NCBI GenBank assembly: GCA_019264505.1
Contig: JAHUZY010000498.1
Location: 1-6,584 of the forward strand
Reading direction: 5' to 3'
Length of the DNA: 6,584 bases
DNA from: Phenylobacterium sp.
Lineage (GTDB): Bacteria > Pseudomonadota > Alphaproteobacteria > Caulobacterales > Caulobacteraceae
Shown: piece after piece, positions 1 to 6,584 of the stretch
How positions within the stretch are numbered: the first letter of the stretch is position 1
How the letters are laid out: each line of letters begins with the position of its first letter
Position numbers and translations under genes: made by a program
The notes under the pieces: generated by a model
Database searches by the model: none
Seen by the model: the letters and a program-made list of their open reading frames with translations, nothing else
Told to the model about the DNA's origin: nothing

Positions 1-542
1 GGGCCCGGCATAAAGACGCCTCCCGTCGGGTGACCCTCGAAGAGGGCCGGGCCTATTTCCAGGTGGCCAAGGACCCGGGCCGTCCCTTCACGGTGAAGGC
101 CGGCGCCGCTGAGGTGCGGGCCTTAGGCACAGAATTCGACATCCGCAGATCGGACGGCCAGTCCATCGTGACCTTGGCCGAGGGTCAGGTACGCGTCACC
201 CACAGGCAGCAGAGCTGGGACCTGGAGCCTGGGCAGCAGATCAGCCTCCGAGATCAGGGCAGGCGCGGCGATGTCCAGCCTGTGGACGTCAGTCTGGCTA
301 CGTCATGGACAGAGGGGCGTCTGGTGTTTCGGGCTCAGCCCCTCAGCACGGCCCTGGCTGAGGTCAATCGCTATAGCCCCACGATGATCCAACTCGATGA
401 GCCCAGCCTGCGCCAGGCGCCGGTGAGCGGGGTCTTCGACACCGGCGACACCGAAGCCTTCGTCGCCGCCATCAGTGATCTCTTTGGCCTGGAGGTAGCC
501 GCACGAGACGACAAACAGATCCTTCTGCGCGCCCCTCGCTGA
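1..542 (+). CDS. FecR-family anti-sigma regulator, C-terminal periplasmic part (5' end outside window)
   Basis: This is the C-terminal 179 codons of a FecR-type sigma regulator. The first complete codon is at 3 and the frame is open to the window edge, so the real start lies upstream. The cytoplasmic sigma-binding region and the membrane helix expected at the N-terminus are not in view. The FecR domain is clear: VTLEEGRAYFQVAKDP, then RPFTV, then VRALGTEFDIR, a typical FecR beta-strand core. After a linker, the segment from about GRLVF to the end (PLSTALAEVNRYS, then VSGVF, then DLFGLEV) matches the C-terminal STN-like subdomain of FecR/PupR proteins, which touches the receptor. In the known systems FecR spans the inner membrane and relays receptor occupancy to an ECF sigma factor. 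A sigma gene is therefore expected directly upstream, which I infer but cannot see. The GTG at 30 is an internal valine codon inside the FecR domain, not a start. Family assignment is confident; the cognate sigma factor and signal are unknown. Confidence 0.9.
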   Translation, partial: ARHKDASRRVTLEEGRAYFQVAKDPGRPFTVKAGAAEVRALGTEFDIRRSDGQSIVTLAEGQVRVTHRQQSWDLEPGQQISLRDQGRRGDVQPVDVSLATSWTEGRLVFRAQPLSTALAEVNRYSPTMIQLDEPSLRQAPVSGVFDTGDTEAFVAAISDLFGLEVAARDDKQILLRAPR

Positions 543-544
543 GC

Positions 545-602
545 GGGACGCCCACCGCCTCGAAAGTTTCTTAGTCCCTCGGTTAGGGCGCCTGGGCGTC
601 CC
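545..602. repeat. Perfect 10-bp inverted repeat between fecR and the receptor gene
   Basis: GGGACGCCCA at 545-554 is exactly complemented by TGGGCGTCCC at 593-602, leaving a 38-base loop. Inside the loop CCCT (576-579) can pair with AGGG (585-588), and CGCC (556-559) could alternatively pair with GGCG (587-590). The element begins three bases after the fecR stop. No T-run follows the right arm, so it is not a canonical intrinsic terminator. It could be an mRNA processing or stabilising stem-loop that sets receptor expression apart from fecR, a partial terminator, or a protein-binding site. The function is inferred only from position and symmetry. Confidence 0.5.
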
Positions 603-674
603 AGCCGTCTCTCCCAACAGGCCCGCAATCGCTGACCGTCGCCATTGTCGCTGACGGCGCGAGCGTGGGGTTCT

Positions 675-679
675 GGAGG
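675..679 (+). promoter_or_regulatory. Shine-Dalgarno sequence deciding the GTG start of the receptor gene
   Basis: GGAGG at 675-679, within TGGAGGGGAAG, lies nine bases before the GTG at 689. An in-frame TAA at 686-688 directly precedes that GTG, so translation in this frame cannot start further upstream. Together with the signal peptide that follows at once, this supports GTG 689 as the start. Confidence 0.8.
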
Positions 680-688
680 GGAAGTTAA

Positions 689-3600
689 GTGCCGAACACA
701 AGATCCCGTTTTCTCGCCGCCGCTGCGCTCTGCGCGCTTTCGACGGGCCTCAACCCGAGCCTCGCCGCCGCCTTTCAGATCCCGCCGGGGTCCCTGGCCG
801 CAGCCTTGGAGGCCTATGCCAAGCAGTCGGACCAGCAGATCCTCTATGAGCCCGACGTCGTCGCGGGACTGACCAGCCCTGGCCTCATCCAGCCCCTGCC
901 CTCACGGGCAGCCCTTGATCACCTCCTGGCGGGCTCGGGCCTGAGCGTCCGCGAGAGCGCGCCGGGGGTCTTTGTGATCCAGCCCGCCCGCCACACCCAA
1001 GGCGGCCTGACCCCCATATCCCGCGGGATGGGTCCGGCCCCGTCCCCCGTGGCTGAAGGCCCCGCTATCGAGGCTGCGGGGCCGGTGATGATCGAGGAGC
1101 TGATCATCACCGGCAGCCTCATTCGCGGCGGCGAACCGCCGGCCTCTCCGCTTCTGCAGTTTGACCGCAGCCAGATCGACAGGGCCGGCCATAGCACCTT
1201 GGGGGAGGCCCTTGCGGCCCTGCCTCAGAACTTCAGCGGCTCAGGGTCGCCGGTCAGCGCCCTGATCGGCTCGGACGGGCGGACCACCAATGATCTAGCC
1301 GCCACCGGGGTCAATCTCCGCGGCCTGGGGGCCTCGGCGACCCTGGTTCTGGTCAATGGCCGACGCATGGGCGGGGTGGGCACCAAGGGCGATTTCGCCG
1401 ATGTCTCGGCCCTACCCACGGCCGTGGTCGAGCGGGTCGACGTGCTGCTCGACGGTGCCTCGGCCCTCTACGGCTCCGACGCCATCGGCGGGGTCGTCAA
1501 TATCCATCTCAAGCGCCGGCTTGAGGCGCCGGAGACCCGGCTCCGGGTCGGCCTAGCCACTGACGGGGGCGCCGAGGAATTTCAGGCCAGCCACGCCCAA
1601 GGCCTCTCGTGGGCCAGCGGCGACCTGGTGGCGGCCTATGAATATGGACGCCGCTGGGGCTTGCAGGCTGAGGAGCGTGAGGTCACCGCCACGAGCGACC
1701 TGCGCAGCCTTGGGGGCACAGACCGCCGGACCTTCTACAGCCACCCGGCCAATCTCCTGGTGTTTGACGCCTCAGCTGGCGCCTACCGGGTGGGATGGTC
1801 GGTCCCCCCAGGCCAGAACGGGGTCGGCCTGCGGCCACAGGATTTCATCATCGGCGCCCCCAATCTGGAAAACCAGCGGCAGGGCGGCGACATCCTGCCG
1901 CAAGAGACCCGACACAACCTCTATGTCTCCCTGACCCAGGACTTAGGCGACCGTGTCCGCTTCCTAGGCGAGGCGCGCTACAATCGCCGGGACAATGTGA
2001 TCGCCCGGCCAGCGCCGGTCTCGGTCTTCACCGTCAATCAGCGCAATCCCTTCTTTGTCTCCCCCAACGGTTCGACCTCCCACACGGTGGGCTACGCCTT
2101 CTCCGACGAGGTGGGCCCCTCCCTCAGCGATGGCCGCGCCGAGAGCCTGGGCCTTGCCGCAGGCCTAGAGATCGATCTCCCGCAGGGCTGGCGGGCGGAC
2201 ATCTATGGGGCCAGCGCCCTGGAGATCGGGCGGCGAAACACTGAGCGCCTGATCAACAGCCACTTCGTCAACGAGGCGGTCGGCGCGATCGCCGATGATC
2301 CCAGGACCGCCTATTCGCCGGCCGTGGATGGCTATTTCAACCCGTTTGGCGATGGCGCCGCCAATGGTCCGGCTGTGCTGAGCTACATCGGATCGGGCTA
2401 CACCCGGGGCAAGACCCAAAGCACGGTGTTGACCTTCGACGCCAAGGCCGACGGGCCGCTGTGGGACCTGCCGGCCGGACCTCTGAAGGCGGCTATCGGC
2501 GTGCAGGCGCGAAAGGAGCGCTTCAAGCCGCAGACCACGAGCCTGGTGTCCGGACCCATTCCGGTCAACAGCGGCGGCTCCACCTTTAGCCGATCCATTG
2601 AGGCGGTCTTCCTGGAGCTTCGCGCGCCGCTTCTGGGGGCCGATCAACAGATCCCGTGGGTCGAAAGCCTGGAGCTCTCGGCGGCCGCCCGCACTGAGCG
2701 CTATGGGGACTTTGGCCAGACCACCAACCCCAAGCTTGGCCTCATCTGGTCCCCTATGGGTGGCCTGCAGCTGCGCGGCAGCTATGGGACCTCGTTTAGA
2801 GCGCCGAACATGCCGGAGCTCTACCAGCTTCAAAACGCCTCCCCGGTGCTGGTGGGATCGGGCGCCAGCCAGACCCTGGCGCTGGTCCAGACCGGCGGCA
2901 ATCTCGATCTGGAGCCGGAGACCGCCGTCACCTGGAGCTTTGGTTTTGACTACCGCCCGCCGTCGCGGCCCGGGCTGAGTCTCTCCGCCACCTGGTTCGA
3001 CGTCACCTTCCAGGATCAAATTGGTCAGCCTGTCTTGGCCGACATCCCCAATGCCCTGACCAACAGCGCCTATGCCCCGTTTGTTGACAGGATTGATCCG
3101 ACGCACCCTGCGGACGTCGAGCGGGTCAAGGCGGTAATGGCCATCTCAACCTCATCCAACATCGGCCTGTTTCCGCCTGAGGCCTACCGCGCCCTGATCG
3201 ACGCCCGGTTCGTCAACACCGGCGAAGTCGTCGTCCGGGGGCTCGACCTGCAAGCGGCCTATAGCTGGGAGGTTCAAGACCACCGCTTCACCCTGGATGG
3301 GTCGCTCAGCTATCTCGCCGACTATGTCCGTCGCTTCACCCCCACCGCCCAGCCGGTGCAGCTGGTCGACACCGCCAATCAGCCGGTCGACCTGCGCGGC
3401 CGGCTAACCGGCGCCTGGAGCCGCGGCCCCTACACCTTGAGCGCCTCCATCAACTATGTGGACGACTACCGCAGCGAAACAGGCGCTGTCATTGAGGCCT
3501 GGACCCCCATTGACGCGCAGGCGCGATGGAGCCCGATCGGAGAAGGCGCGCTGGAAGGGGTCGAGGTGGCGCTGTCTGTGCAGAACCTCCTCAATGAGGA

Positions 3601-3700
3601 TCCGCCCTTCTACGACTCGCCCCTTGGCGTTGGGTACGATCCGGCCAATGCTAATCCGCTCGGCCGCACCATCGCCCTACAAATCTCTCGGCGCTGGTGA
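689..3700 (+). CDS. TonB-dependent outer-membrane receptor with N-terminal STN signalling domain
   Basis: A complete 1003-residue receptor of the FecA-like transducer class. Residues 1-28 are a signal peptide (Arg 5 and 7, hydrophobic core, ending SLAAA). Residues 29 to about 98 are the STN domain (FQIPPGSLAAALEAYAKQS to VFVIQPA), the periplasmic signalling domain that contacts FecR. A Pro/Gly-rich linker of about 35 residues leads to a TonB-box-like IEELIITG at 135-142. The plug follows to about residue 275, with NLRGLGASATLVLVNGRR at 209-226 and ALYGSDAIGGVVNI at 259-272. The rest is the beta-barrel, with the family-typical SFRAP at 702-706 and a terminal Trp as expected for barrel insertion. 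Length is normal for this receptor class. It should use TonB/ExbBD energy to import a ligand and report occupancy to the FecR encoded just upstream. The ligand cannot be read from sequence; the adjacent exported peptidase hints at a peptide or peptide-like compound (inference). No frame break or missing domain was seen. Confidence 0.95.
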   Translation: MPNTRSRFLAAAALCALSTGLNPSLAAAFQIPPGSLAAALEAYAKQSDQQILYEPDVVAGLTSPGLIQPLPSRAALDHLLAGSGLSVRESAPGVFVIQPARHTQGGLTPISRGMGPAPSPVAEGPAIEAAGPVMIEELIITGSLIRGGEPPASPLLQFDRSQIDRAGHSTLGEALAALPQNFSGSGSPVSALIGSDGRTTNDLAATGVNLRGLGASATLVLVNGRRMGGVGTKGDFADVSALPTAVVERVDVLLDGASALYGSDAIGGVVNIHLKRRLEAPETRLRVGLATDGGAEEFQASHAQGLSWASGDLVAAYEYGRRWGLQAEEREVTATSDLRSLGGTDRRTFYSHPANLLVFDASAGAYRVGWSVPPGQNGVGLRPQDFIIGAPNLENQRQGGDILPQETRHNLYVSLTQDLGDRVRFLGEARYNRRDNVIARPAPVSVFTVNQRNPFFVSPNGSTSHTVGYAFSDEVGPSLSDGRAESLGLAAGLEIDLPQGWRADIYGASALEIGRRNTERLINSHFVNEAVGAIADDPRTAYSPAVDGYFNPFGDGAANGPAVLSYIGSGYTRGKTQSTVLTFDAKADGPLWDLPAGPLKAAIGVQARKERFKPQTTSLVSGPIPVNSGGSTFSRSIEAVFLELRAPLLGADQQIPWVESLELSAAARTERYGDFGQTTNPKLGLIWSPMGGLQLRGSYGTSFRAPNMPELYQLQNASPVLVGSGASQTLALVQTGGNLDLEPETAVTWSFGFDYRPPSRPGLSLSATWFDVTFQDQIGQPVLADIPNALTNSAYAPFVDRIDPTHPADVERVKAVMAISTSSNIGLFPPEAYRALIDARFVNTGEVVVRGLDLQAAYSWEVQDHRFTLDGSLSYLADYVRRFTPTAQPVQLVDTANQPVDLRGRLTGAWSRGPYTLSASINYVDDYRSETGAVIEAWTPIDAQARWSPIGEGALEGVEVALSVQNLLNEDPPFYDSPLGVGYDPANANPLGRTIALQISRRW

Positions 3701-3712
3701 CGGGCCGGCCCC

Positions 3713-5155
3713 ATGCGTCTGGCCCGCCTGGGCCTGGCTCTCGCCGGGGGCGCGATCGCGACACAGGCCTGGAGCCGGCCGTTCACCATCGATGACCTCT
3801 TAGCTGCCGAGGAATTCGGCCAGATGGGGTTCAGCCCCAACGGCCGCCATTTCGTCTTCGAGCGCCTTGGCCCTCAGGCGCAATCTGGCCCCTACGACCA
3901 GGACGTCTATTCTGGCTATCGCCGGAGCCAGGTTTTCAGTCTCGATCGCCTAAGCCCCGGGACAGCAAAGCAAATCGGGGCGCCCGCGCCCGGCGATGGG
4001 CTCGTGGCGGGGCCCTTCTCCCCCAGCGGCGATCAACTGGCGATCCTGCGCCTGCGCGGCTCCTCGTGGGAGGTTGGGGTCGCCGACTTGGGCAGCGGCG
4101 CGGTGACCTGGCTGGGCGTCAGCCCAGAACTGGGGCTGCTCGGCCAGACCCTCGTCTGGCGTTCAGAAACCGAGCTCCTGGTGGCGGCTCGGGGAGACGA
4201 CACAGCCCCCTTACGCCTGCGTATCGGCGGGGAGATGCGGCGGGCGCTTACTGCCCTCTGGGCCCGCGCTGAGGCTGGATGGGCGCCTTCCATCAACCTT
4301 GTGGGCAGCGGCCTGTATCTGGCTTCGCGCCCGAAGGCCCAGACGGGGCGCCTTGTGCAGTTCGACCTGGCGACAGGCCAGAGCCAGACCCTGCTGGCCG
4401 CTGACATCTATGATCTGGAGCTCTCTCCTGATGGTCAGTGGCTCGCGGCGATGATCTGGGCTGAGGACCTGCAGGCCCCGCCAGACCAGCCCCTGCGGGT
4501 CGCCAGCGCCCCACGCCGGCGCAACCTGATCCTCGTCGATCTCAGGAATGGAAGGACCGCCACCCCCTGCCCTGACTGCCACCTGGACACCCATCTCATC
4601 GCCTGGGCGCCCAAGGGCCGCGAGGTGCTCGTCTATGGCCGGCGTCAGACCAGCAAGCCCCTGGCTCCCACCTATCTGCGCCTGTCCTGGGCGAGCGCGC
4701 GACCGGTTCAGCTCCCCGGTGTGCGTCCGATCATTGATCGCACCAGCGAGGGCTACGCCATCCCGCGGGCGGCCTGGCTGGGGAACCAACCGCTGATCCT
4801 CGCCGAACCCGAAGGCGGCGGGCGGGCCGACTGGTGGCGGGTGACCAAGTCCGGCCTTAAGAATATGACCAAGGGCCTCCCCCAGGCGCCCGACGCCATG
4901 GTGTGGCCAAGCGCTGGCGACGCCGTTTCGGTAAAGATCGGCGGTGAGATCTACGAGATCTCGCCGGACGCTCCGCCCCAGCGCGTGTTCAAGGCCGACA
5001 GCGTCGTAGCCGCCTCAAACCTCGCCCTCTCCAATCGCCACAGGGTCAACCAGCCGCACCAGGAGCCCTGGTTCTTCACCCAGCACGAGACGCAGGTGGC
5101 GCGGCTGCGGAGCCTTCAGGGTCAAGACCCAGCCCCCCCCCGAGCGGGCGCCTGA
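3713..5155 (+). CDS. S9 peptidase, N-terminal part: signal peptide and beta-propeller
   Basis: A 480-residue reading frame. Residues 1 to about 19-21 are a signal peptide (MRLARLGLALAGG, ending ATQAWS), so the product is exported. The mature part begins RPFTIDDLLAAEEFG, typical of the N-terminus of S9 peptidases. Propeller-blade (PD40-like) motifs are visible as FSPNGRHFVFE at 40-50, FSPSGDQLAIL at 102-112, LSPDGQWLAAMIW at 237-249 and WAPKGREVLVYG at 298-309. RVNQPHQEPWFFTQ near 444-457 marks the end of the propeller. The last residues, from about 477 (RAGA), are out of frame and lie beyond the C9 run. As written, the product lacks the whole catalytic domain and would be inactive. CPDCH at 286-290 is a CxxCH sequence. 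ATG 3713 is four codons after the in-frame receptor stop, so no earlier start is possible. Confidence 0.85.
   Translation: MRLARLGLALAGGAIATQAWSRPFTIDDLLAAEEFGQMGFSPNGRHFVFERLGPQAQSGPYDQDVYSGYRRSQVFSLDRLSPGTAKQIGAPAPGDGLVAGPFSPSGDQLAILRLRGSSWEVGVADLGSGAVTWLGVSPELGLLGQTLVWRSETELLVAARGDDTAPLRLRIGGEMRRALTALWARAEAGWAPSINLVGSGLYLASRPKAQTGRLVQFDLATGQSQTLLAADIYDLELSPDGQWLAAMIWAEDLQAPPDQPLRVASAPRRRNLILVDLRNGRTATPCPDCHLDTHLIAWAPKGREVLVYGRRQTSKPLAPTYLRLSWASARPVQLPGVRPIIDRTSEGYAIPRAAWLGNQPLILAEPEGGGRADWWRVTKSGLKNMTKGLPQAPDAMVWPSAGDAVSVKIGGEIYEISPDAPPQRVFKADSVVAASNLALSNRHRVNQPHQEPWFFTQHETQVARLRSLQGQDPAPPRAGA
5133..5141 (+). repeat. C9 homopolymer tract at the frameshift point
   Basis: Nine consecutive C bases lie inside the peptidase gene, at the linker from propeller to catalytic domain. 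With nine C the frame from 3713 ends at the TGA at 5153-5155. With eight C it continues as GAG CGG GCG CCT at 5142 onward into the catalytic domain. Upstream of the tract the downstream frame reads as unlikely protein (Arg/Trp/Cys-rich), and just downstream the upstream frame stops, so the switch belongs at or very near this tract. Such a run is prone to sequencing indels, replication slippage and polymerase slippage. Confidence 0.85.
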
Positions 5156-5171
5156 GAGGGTCGCCCGCGCT

Positions 5172-6125
5172 GTGAGCCCGGTCGGTCTGGCGGAGATCTG
5201 GCGCACACCAGCCCAGGTCCTGACCCTGCAGGTCCAGTGGTCCGACGGCGAGGCGGCCGAGCCCGTGATCCTGAACCAGGACTTTGCACAGATCGATCTC
5301 GCCACGCCTCGAGGGCTCCGAGGCCAAGATCTCGCTGGAGGGGCGTTCACCCATTGGCTGCTGCTTCCTGCAGGGCCAGGTCAAGCCTGCGGCGAAGGCC
5401 CCCCGCCCTTGGTGGTGATCCCCTATCCGGGCGCCAGCTACCCCGCCGCCCCAGATCCGACAGGCCGCGGCGTTGGGCGCTACAGCGCCAATCCCCAACT
5501 CCTGGCCGCGGCTGGCTTTGCTGTGCTCATCCCGAGCCTCCCACGAGCGCCCGGCCAAGAGCCCGCAGAGGGCTTGGCTGAGCAGATTCTCGCCGCCGTC
5601 GATGTGGCCGCCGCCACCGGGGATGTCGATGTCTCTCGGCTGGGGATCATGGGGCAGAGTTTCGGCGGCTATAGCGCCCTGATGGCGGCCACCCAAAGCG
5701 CGCGTTTTCGCGCCGTCGTCGCCTCAGCCGCCCCCTCGAACCTCGCCTCGATGCGCGGCGCCTTTGACCCCCATCATGAGGTGCTGCCCCGCGACGGCCT
5801 TGAGCTCAATCCCAACTATGGCTGGTCAGAGCTTGGACAGGGGCAGTTGGGCGTGTCTCCCTGGGAGGACCCTGCAAAATACATCCGCAACAGCCCCGTC
5901 TTCTTCGCCCACCAAATCACCGCCCCTGTGCTGCTGATCCATGGAGACGGCGACTTCGTCCGCCTGTCCCAGGCCCAGGAGATGTTCTCGGCCCTCTATC
6001 GGCTCGGGAAAGACGCCCAACTCCTGACGGCCTATGGCGAGGGGCACGTCATTTCCAGCCCAGCTAATCGCCAAGCGGTGACGTCCCATACGCTCGCATG
6101 GCTCCAATCGGCCCTCTGTCGATGA
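5172..6125 (+). CDS. S9 peptidase, C-terminal part: catalytic alpha/beta-hydrolase domain
   Basis: The frame is coding from 5142, just after the C run; GTG 5172 is only the first possible start codon in it and gives 317 residues. Numbering from that GTG, the nucleophile Ser163 sits in GQSFGGY (161-167), the S9 GxSxGG motif. Asp261 lies in HGDGDFV (257-263), equivalent to the catalytic Asp of the HGxxD motif. His292 lies in GEGHVI, 31 residues later, a normal spacing. VVIPYPGASY at 81-90, in the position expected for the oxyanion-side strand, and the 229-242 segment SPWEDPAKYIRNSP are also family-typical. The domain should hydrolyse peptide bonds, often after proline in this family, though specificity is not readable here. 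If translated alone from 5172 it would lack both the signal peptide and the propeller that normally gates access. GAGAGG at 5154-5159 is a weakly spaced ribosome-binding candidate, 12 bases before that GTG. Confidence 0.85.
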   Translation: MSPVGLAEIWRTPAQVLTLQVQWSDGEAAEPVILNQDFAQIDLATPRGLRGQDLAGGAFTHWLLLPAGPGQACGEGPPPLVVIPYPGASYPAAPDPTGRGVGRYSANPQLLAAAGFAVLIPSLPRAPGQEPAEGLAEQILAAVDVAAATGDVDVSRLGIMGQSFGGYSALMAATQSARFRAVVASAAPSNLASMRGAFDPHHEVLPRDGLELNPNYGWSELGQGQLGVSPWEDPAKYIRNSPVFFAHQITAPVLLIHGDGDFVRLSQAQEMFSALYRLGKDAQLLTAYGEGHVISSPANRQAVTSHTLAWLQSALCR

Positions 6126-6584
6126 CACCTCGTAGGTCATCCCCAGCGGGGCCCAGTGATGTCCGTCTTCTTCTTCAGGACAAGACTTGCGGGCTTACTG
6201 CGAGCACGACCGAAGTCCGACGCCTCCCAACCCTGGGCCGAGCAATCCACGACCGGTTTAGCGTCTTGGGGGGCGTCGATCTGTCCGACCGCCCCCGCGA
6301 TGCGACCCGGGCGACAGATTTCCGCGATTGATCATCGTCGGCGCCAACATTGTATCACGCTTGGTGCGGCGCGAGCCTCACGGCACAGCGAACCCCGGCG
6401 TTAGCCCCCTACCACGCCCCTAAAGCGGCCTCTCCATCGCACTCCGGTTAGCCGAAGTTCTGAACGGCTGAGATGGGCTCATCAGCGAAGTTCGGAAGGT
6501 CCGCCAAGTGGCCCCTGGAACGGCGGCATCGCCCAACTCGCAGAGCAGACTCTCAGCAGACCTCCGGAAGGCCGGGTTTAGGAG
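6126..6584. other. Region without a recognisable gene
   Basis: The last 459 bases follow the peptidase stop. Short open frames exist on the + strand (about 6098-6331 and 6156-6404), but they overlap each other, lack a convincing Shine-Dalgarno sequence and read as low-complexity Arg/Ser/Pro-rich protein unlike any family I know. On the - strand a frame runs open from the window end to a stop at 6420-6422 (about 54 residues visible); it could be the tail of a gene beyond the window, but I do not recognise it. Small hairpins such as CCCC-AGC-GGGG at 6141-6151 occur without a T-run. No tRNA, CRISPR, insertion sequence end or terminator was recognised. Confidence 0.6.

Larger units (their letters stand above)
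3713..6125 (+). pseudogene. S9 (prolyl oligopeptidase family) serine peptidase gene, interrupted by a frameshift
   Basis: Read as one gene, this span encodes an exported S9 peptidase: signal peptide, beta-propeller, then alpha/beta-hydrolase catalytic domain, the standard S9 order. The reading frame changes at the C9 run at 5133-5141. With eight C the two halves fuse through APPERAPERVARAV into SPVGLAEIW, giving 803 residues, plausible for this family. All three catalytic residues are intact and both halves keep protein-like sequence without other stops, so the lesion is recent, switchable or a sequencing artefact. The gene starts 12 bases after the receptor stop with no clear Shine-Dalgarno sequence, suggesting translational coupling in an operon with the receptor. 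The likely role is periplasmic cleavage of the compound the receptor imports (inference). I label it pseudogene only because the frame as given is broken; the two pieces are described separately. Confidence 0.7.

Noticed and set aside
562..612. ECF-type promoter for the receptor (GAAA at 562, CGTC at 597 or CCGTCTCT at 605)
   Set aside because: The spacing between candidate -35 and -10 elements is far too long for an ECF promoter, and the sigma specificity is unknown.
645..872. Open frame overlapping the receptor start
   Set aside because: The Arg/Ser/Pro-rich translation is an out-of-frame reading of the receptor signal peptide and STN region, with no family resemblance.
2165..3106. Long 313-codon open frame on the minus strand
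   Set aside because: It lies wholly inside the receptor gene, whose + strand product has clear receptor domains. The minus-strand translation has no recognisable domain and is explained by GC-rich codon bias.
3713..6125. Peptidase as a lasso-peptide isopeptidase
   Set aside because: The neighbourhood is similar, but the active site reads GQSFGGY as in general S9 peptidases, and no lasso precursor, cyclase or leader peptidase gene was found in the window.
6123..6151. Intrinsic terminator after the peptidase gene
   Set aside because: An ATGA-CCT/AGG-TCAT stem with a two-base bulge (from 6122) and a CCCC-AGC-GGGG hairpin are present, but both are short and no T-run follows.
6328..6358. Sigma-70-like promoter (TTGATC at 6328-6333 with a T/A-rich stretch near 6350)
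   Set aside because: No good -10 hexamer occurs at 16-18 spacing, and no supported gene follows. On the opposite strand TACAAT at 6354-6349 lacks a -35.
6467..6486. Small hairpin GCTGAGA / TC-A-TCAGC as an RNA element
   Set aside because: Only five plus two base pairs with a bulge, no T-run and no neighbouring conserved element; such structures are expected by chance in GC-rich DNA.

Overview
This is a GC-rich stretch, judged by eye, with three genes on the + strand in the order fecR-type anti-sigma regulator (5'-truncated by the window edge), STN-domain TonB-dependent outer-membrane receptor, and S9 (prolyl oligopeptidase family) serine peptidase. The gene style, GTG starts, G/C-ending codons and the FecR/STN-receptor/S9 combination suggest an alphaproteobacterium. 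Caulobacterales (Caulobacter/Phenylobacterium/Brevundimonas-like) is my best guess, with Sphingomonadales as the alternative. This taxonomic call is inference from gene style, not from a marker gene.

Layout: 1-542 holds the periplasmic C-terminal part of FecR. 543-688 is an intergenic gap with a perfect 10-bp inverted repeat and, near its end, a good Shine-Dalgarno sequence. 689-3700 encodes a 1003-residue receptor with signal peptide, STN signalling domain, TonB-box-like segment, plug and beta-barrel. Twelve bases later, 3713-6125 encodes the S9 peptidase: a signal peptide and beta-propeller in one frame, then the alpha/beta-hydrolase catalytic domain with an intact Ser/Asp/His triad in another frame. 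The break lies at a run of nine C at 5133-5141. Removing one C joins the two halves into one 803-residue protein. 6126-6584 holds no gene I can support.

How the parts fit together: in FecIRA-type cell-surface signalling, a loaded receptor passes the signal from its N-terminal STN domain to the periplasmic C-terminus of FecR. FecR then controls an ECF sigma factor, which is expected just upstream of this window but not seen. The receptor would import a ligand into the periplasm. The directly adjacent exported S9 peptidase would plausibly cleave that ligand, making a sense-import-digest module for a peptide or peptide-like compound. The ligand is unknown. The arrangement recalls the FecI/FecR/TonB-receptor/isopeptidase sets near proteobacterial lasso-peptide clusters, but I see no lasso precursor here and the peptidase active-site motif looks like ordinary S9.

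The main point for follow-up is the C9 frameshift: sequencing error, recent inactivation, phase-variable switch or slippage site.
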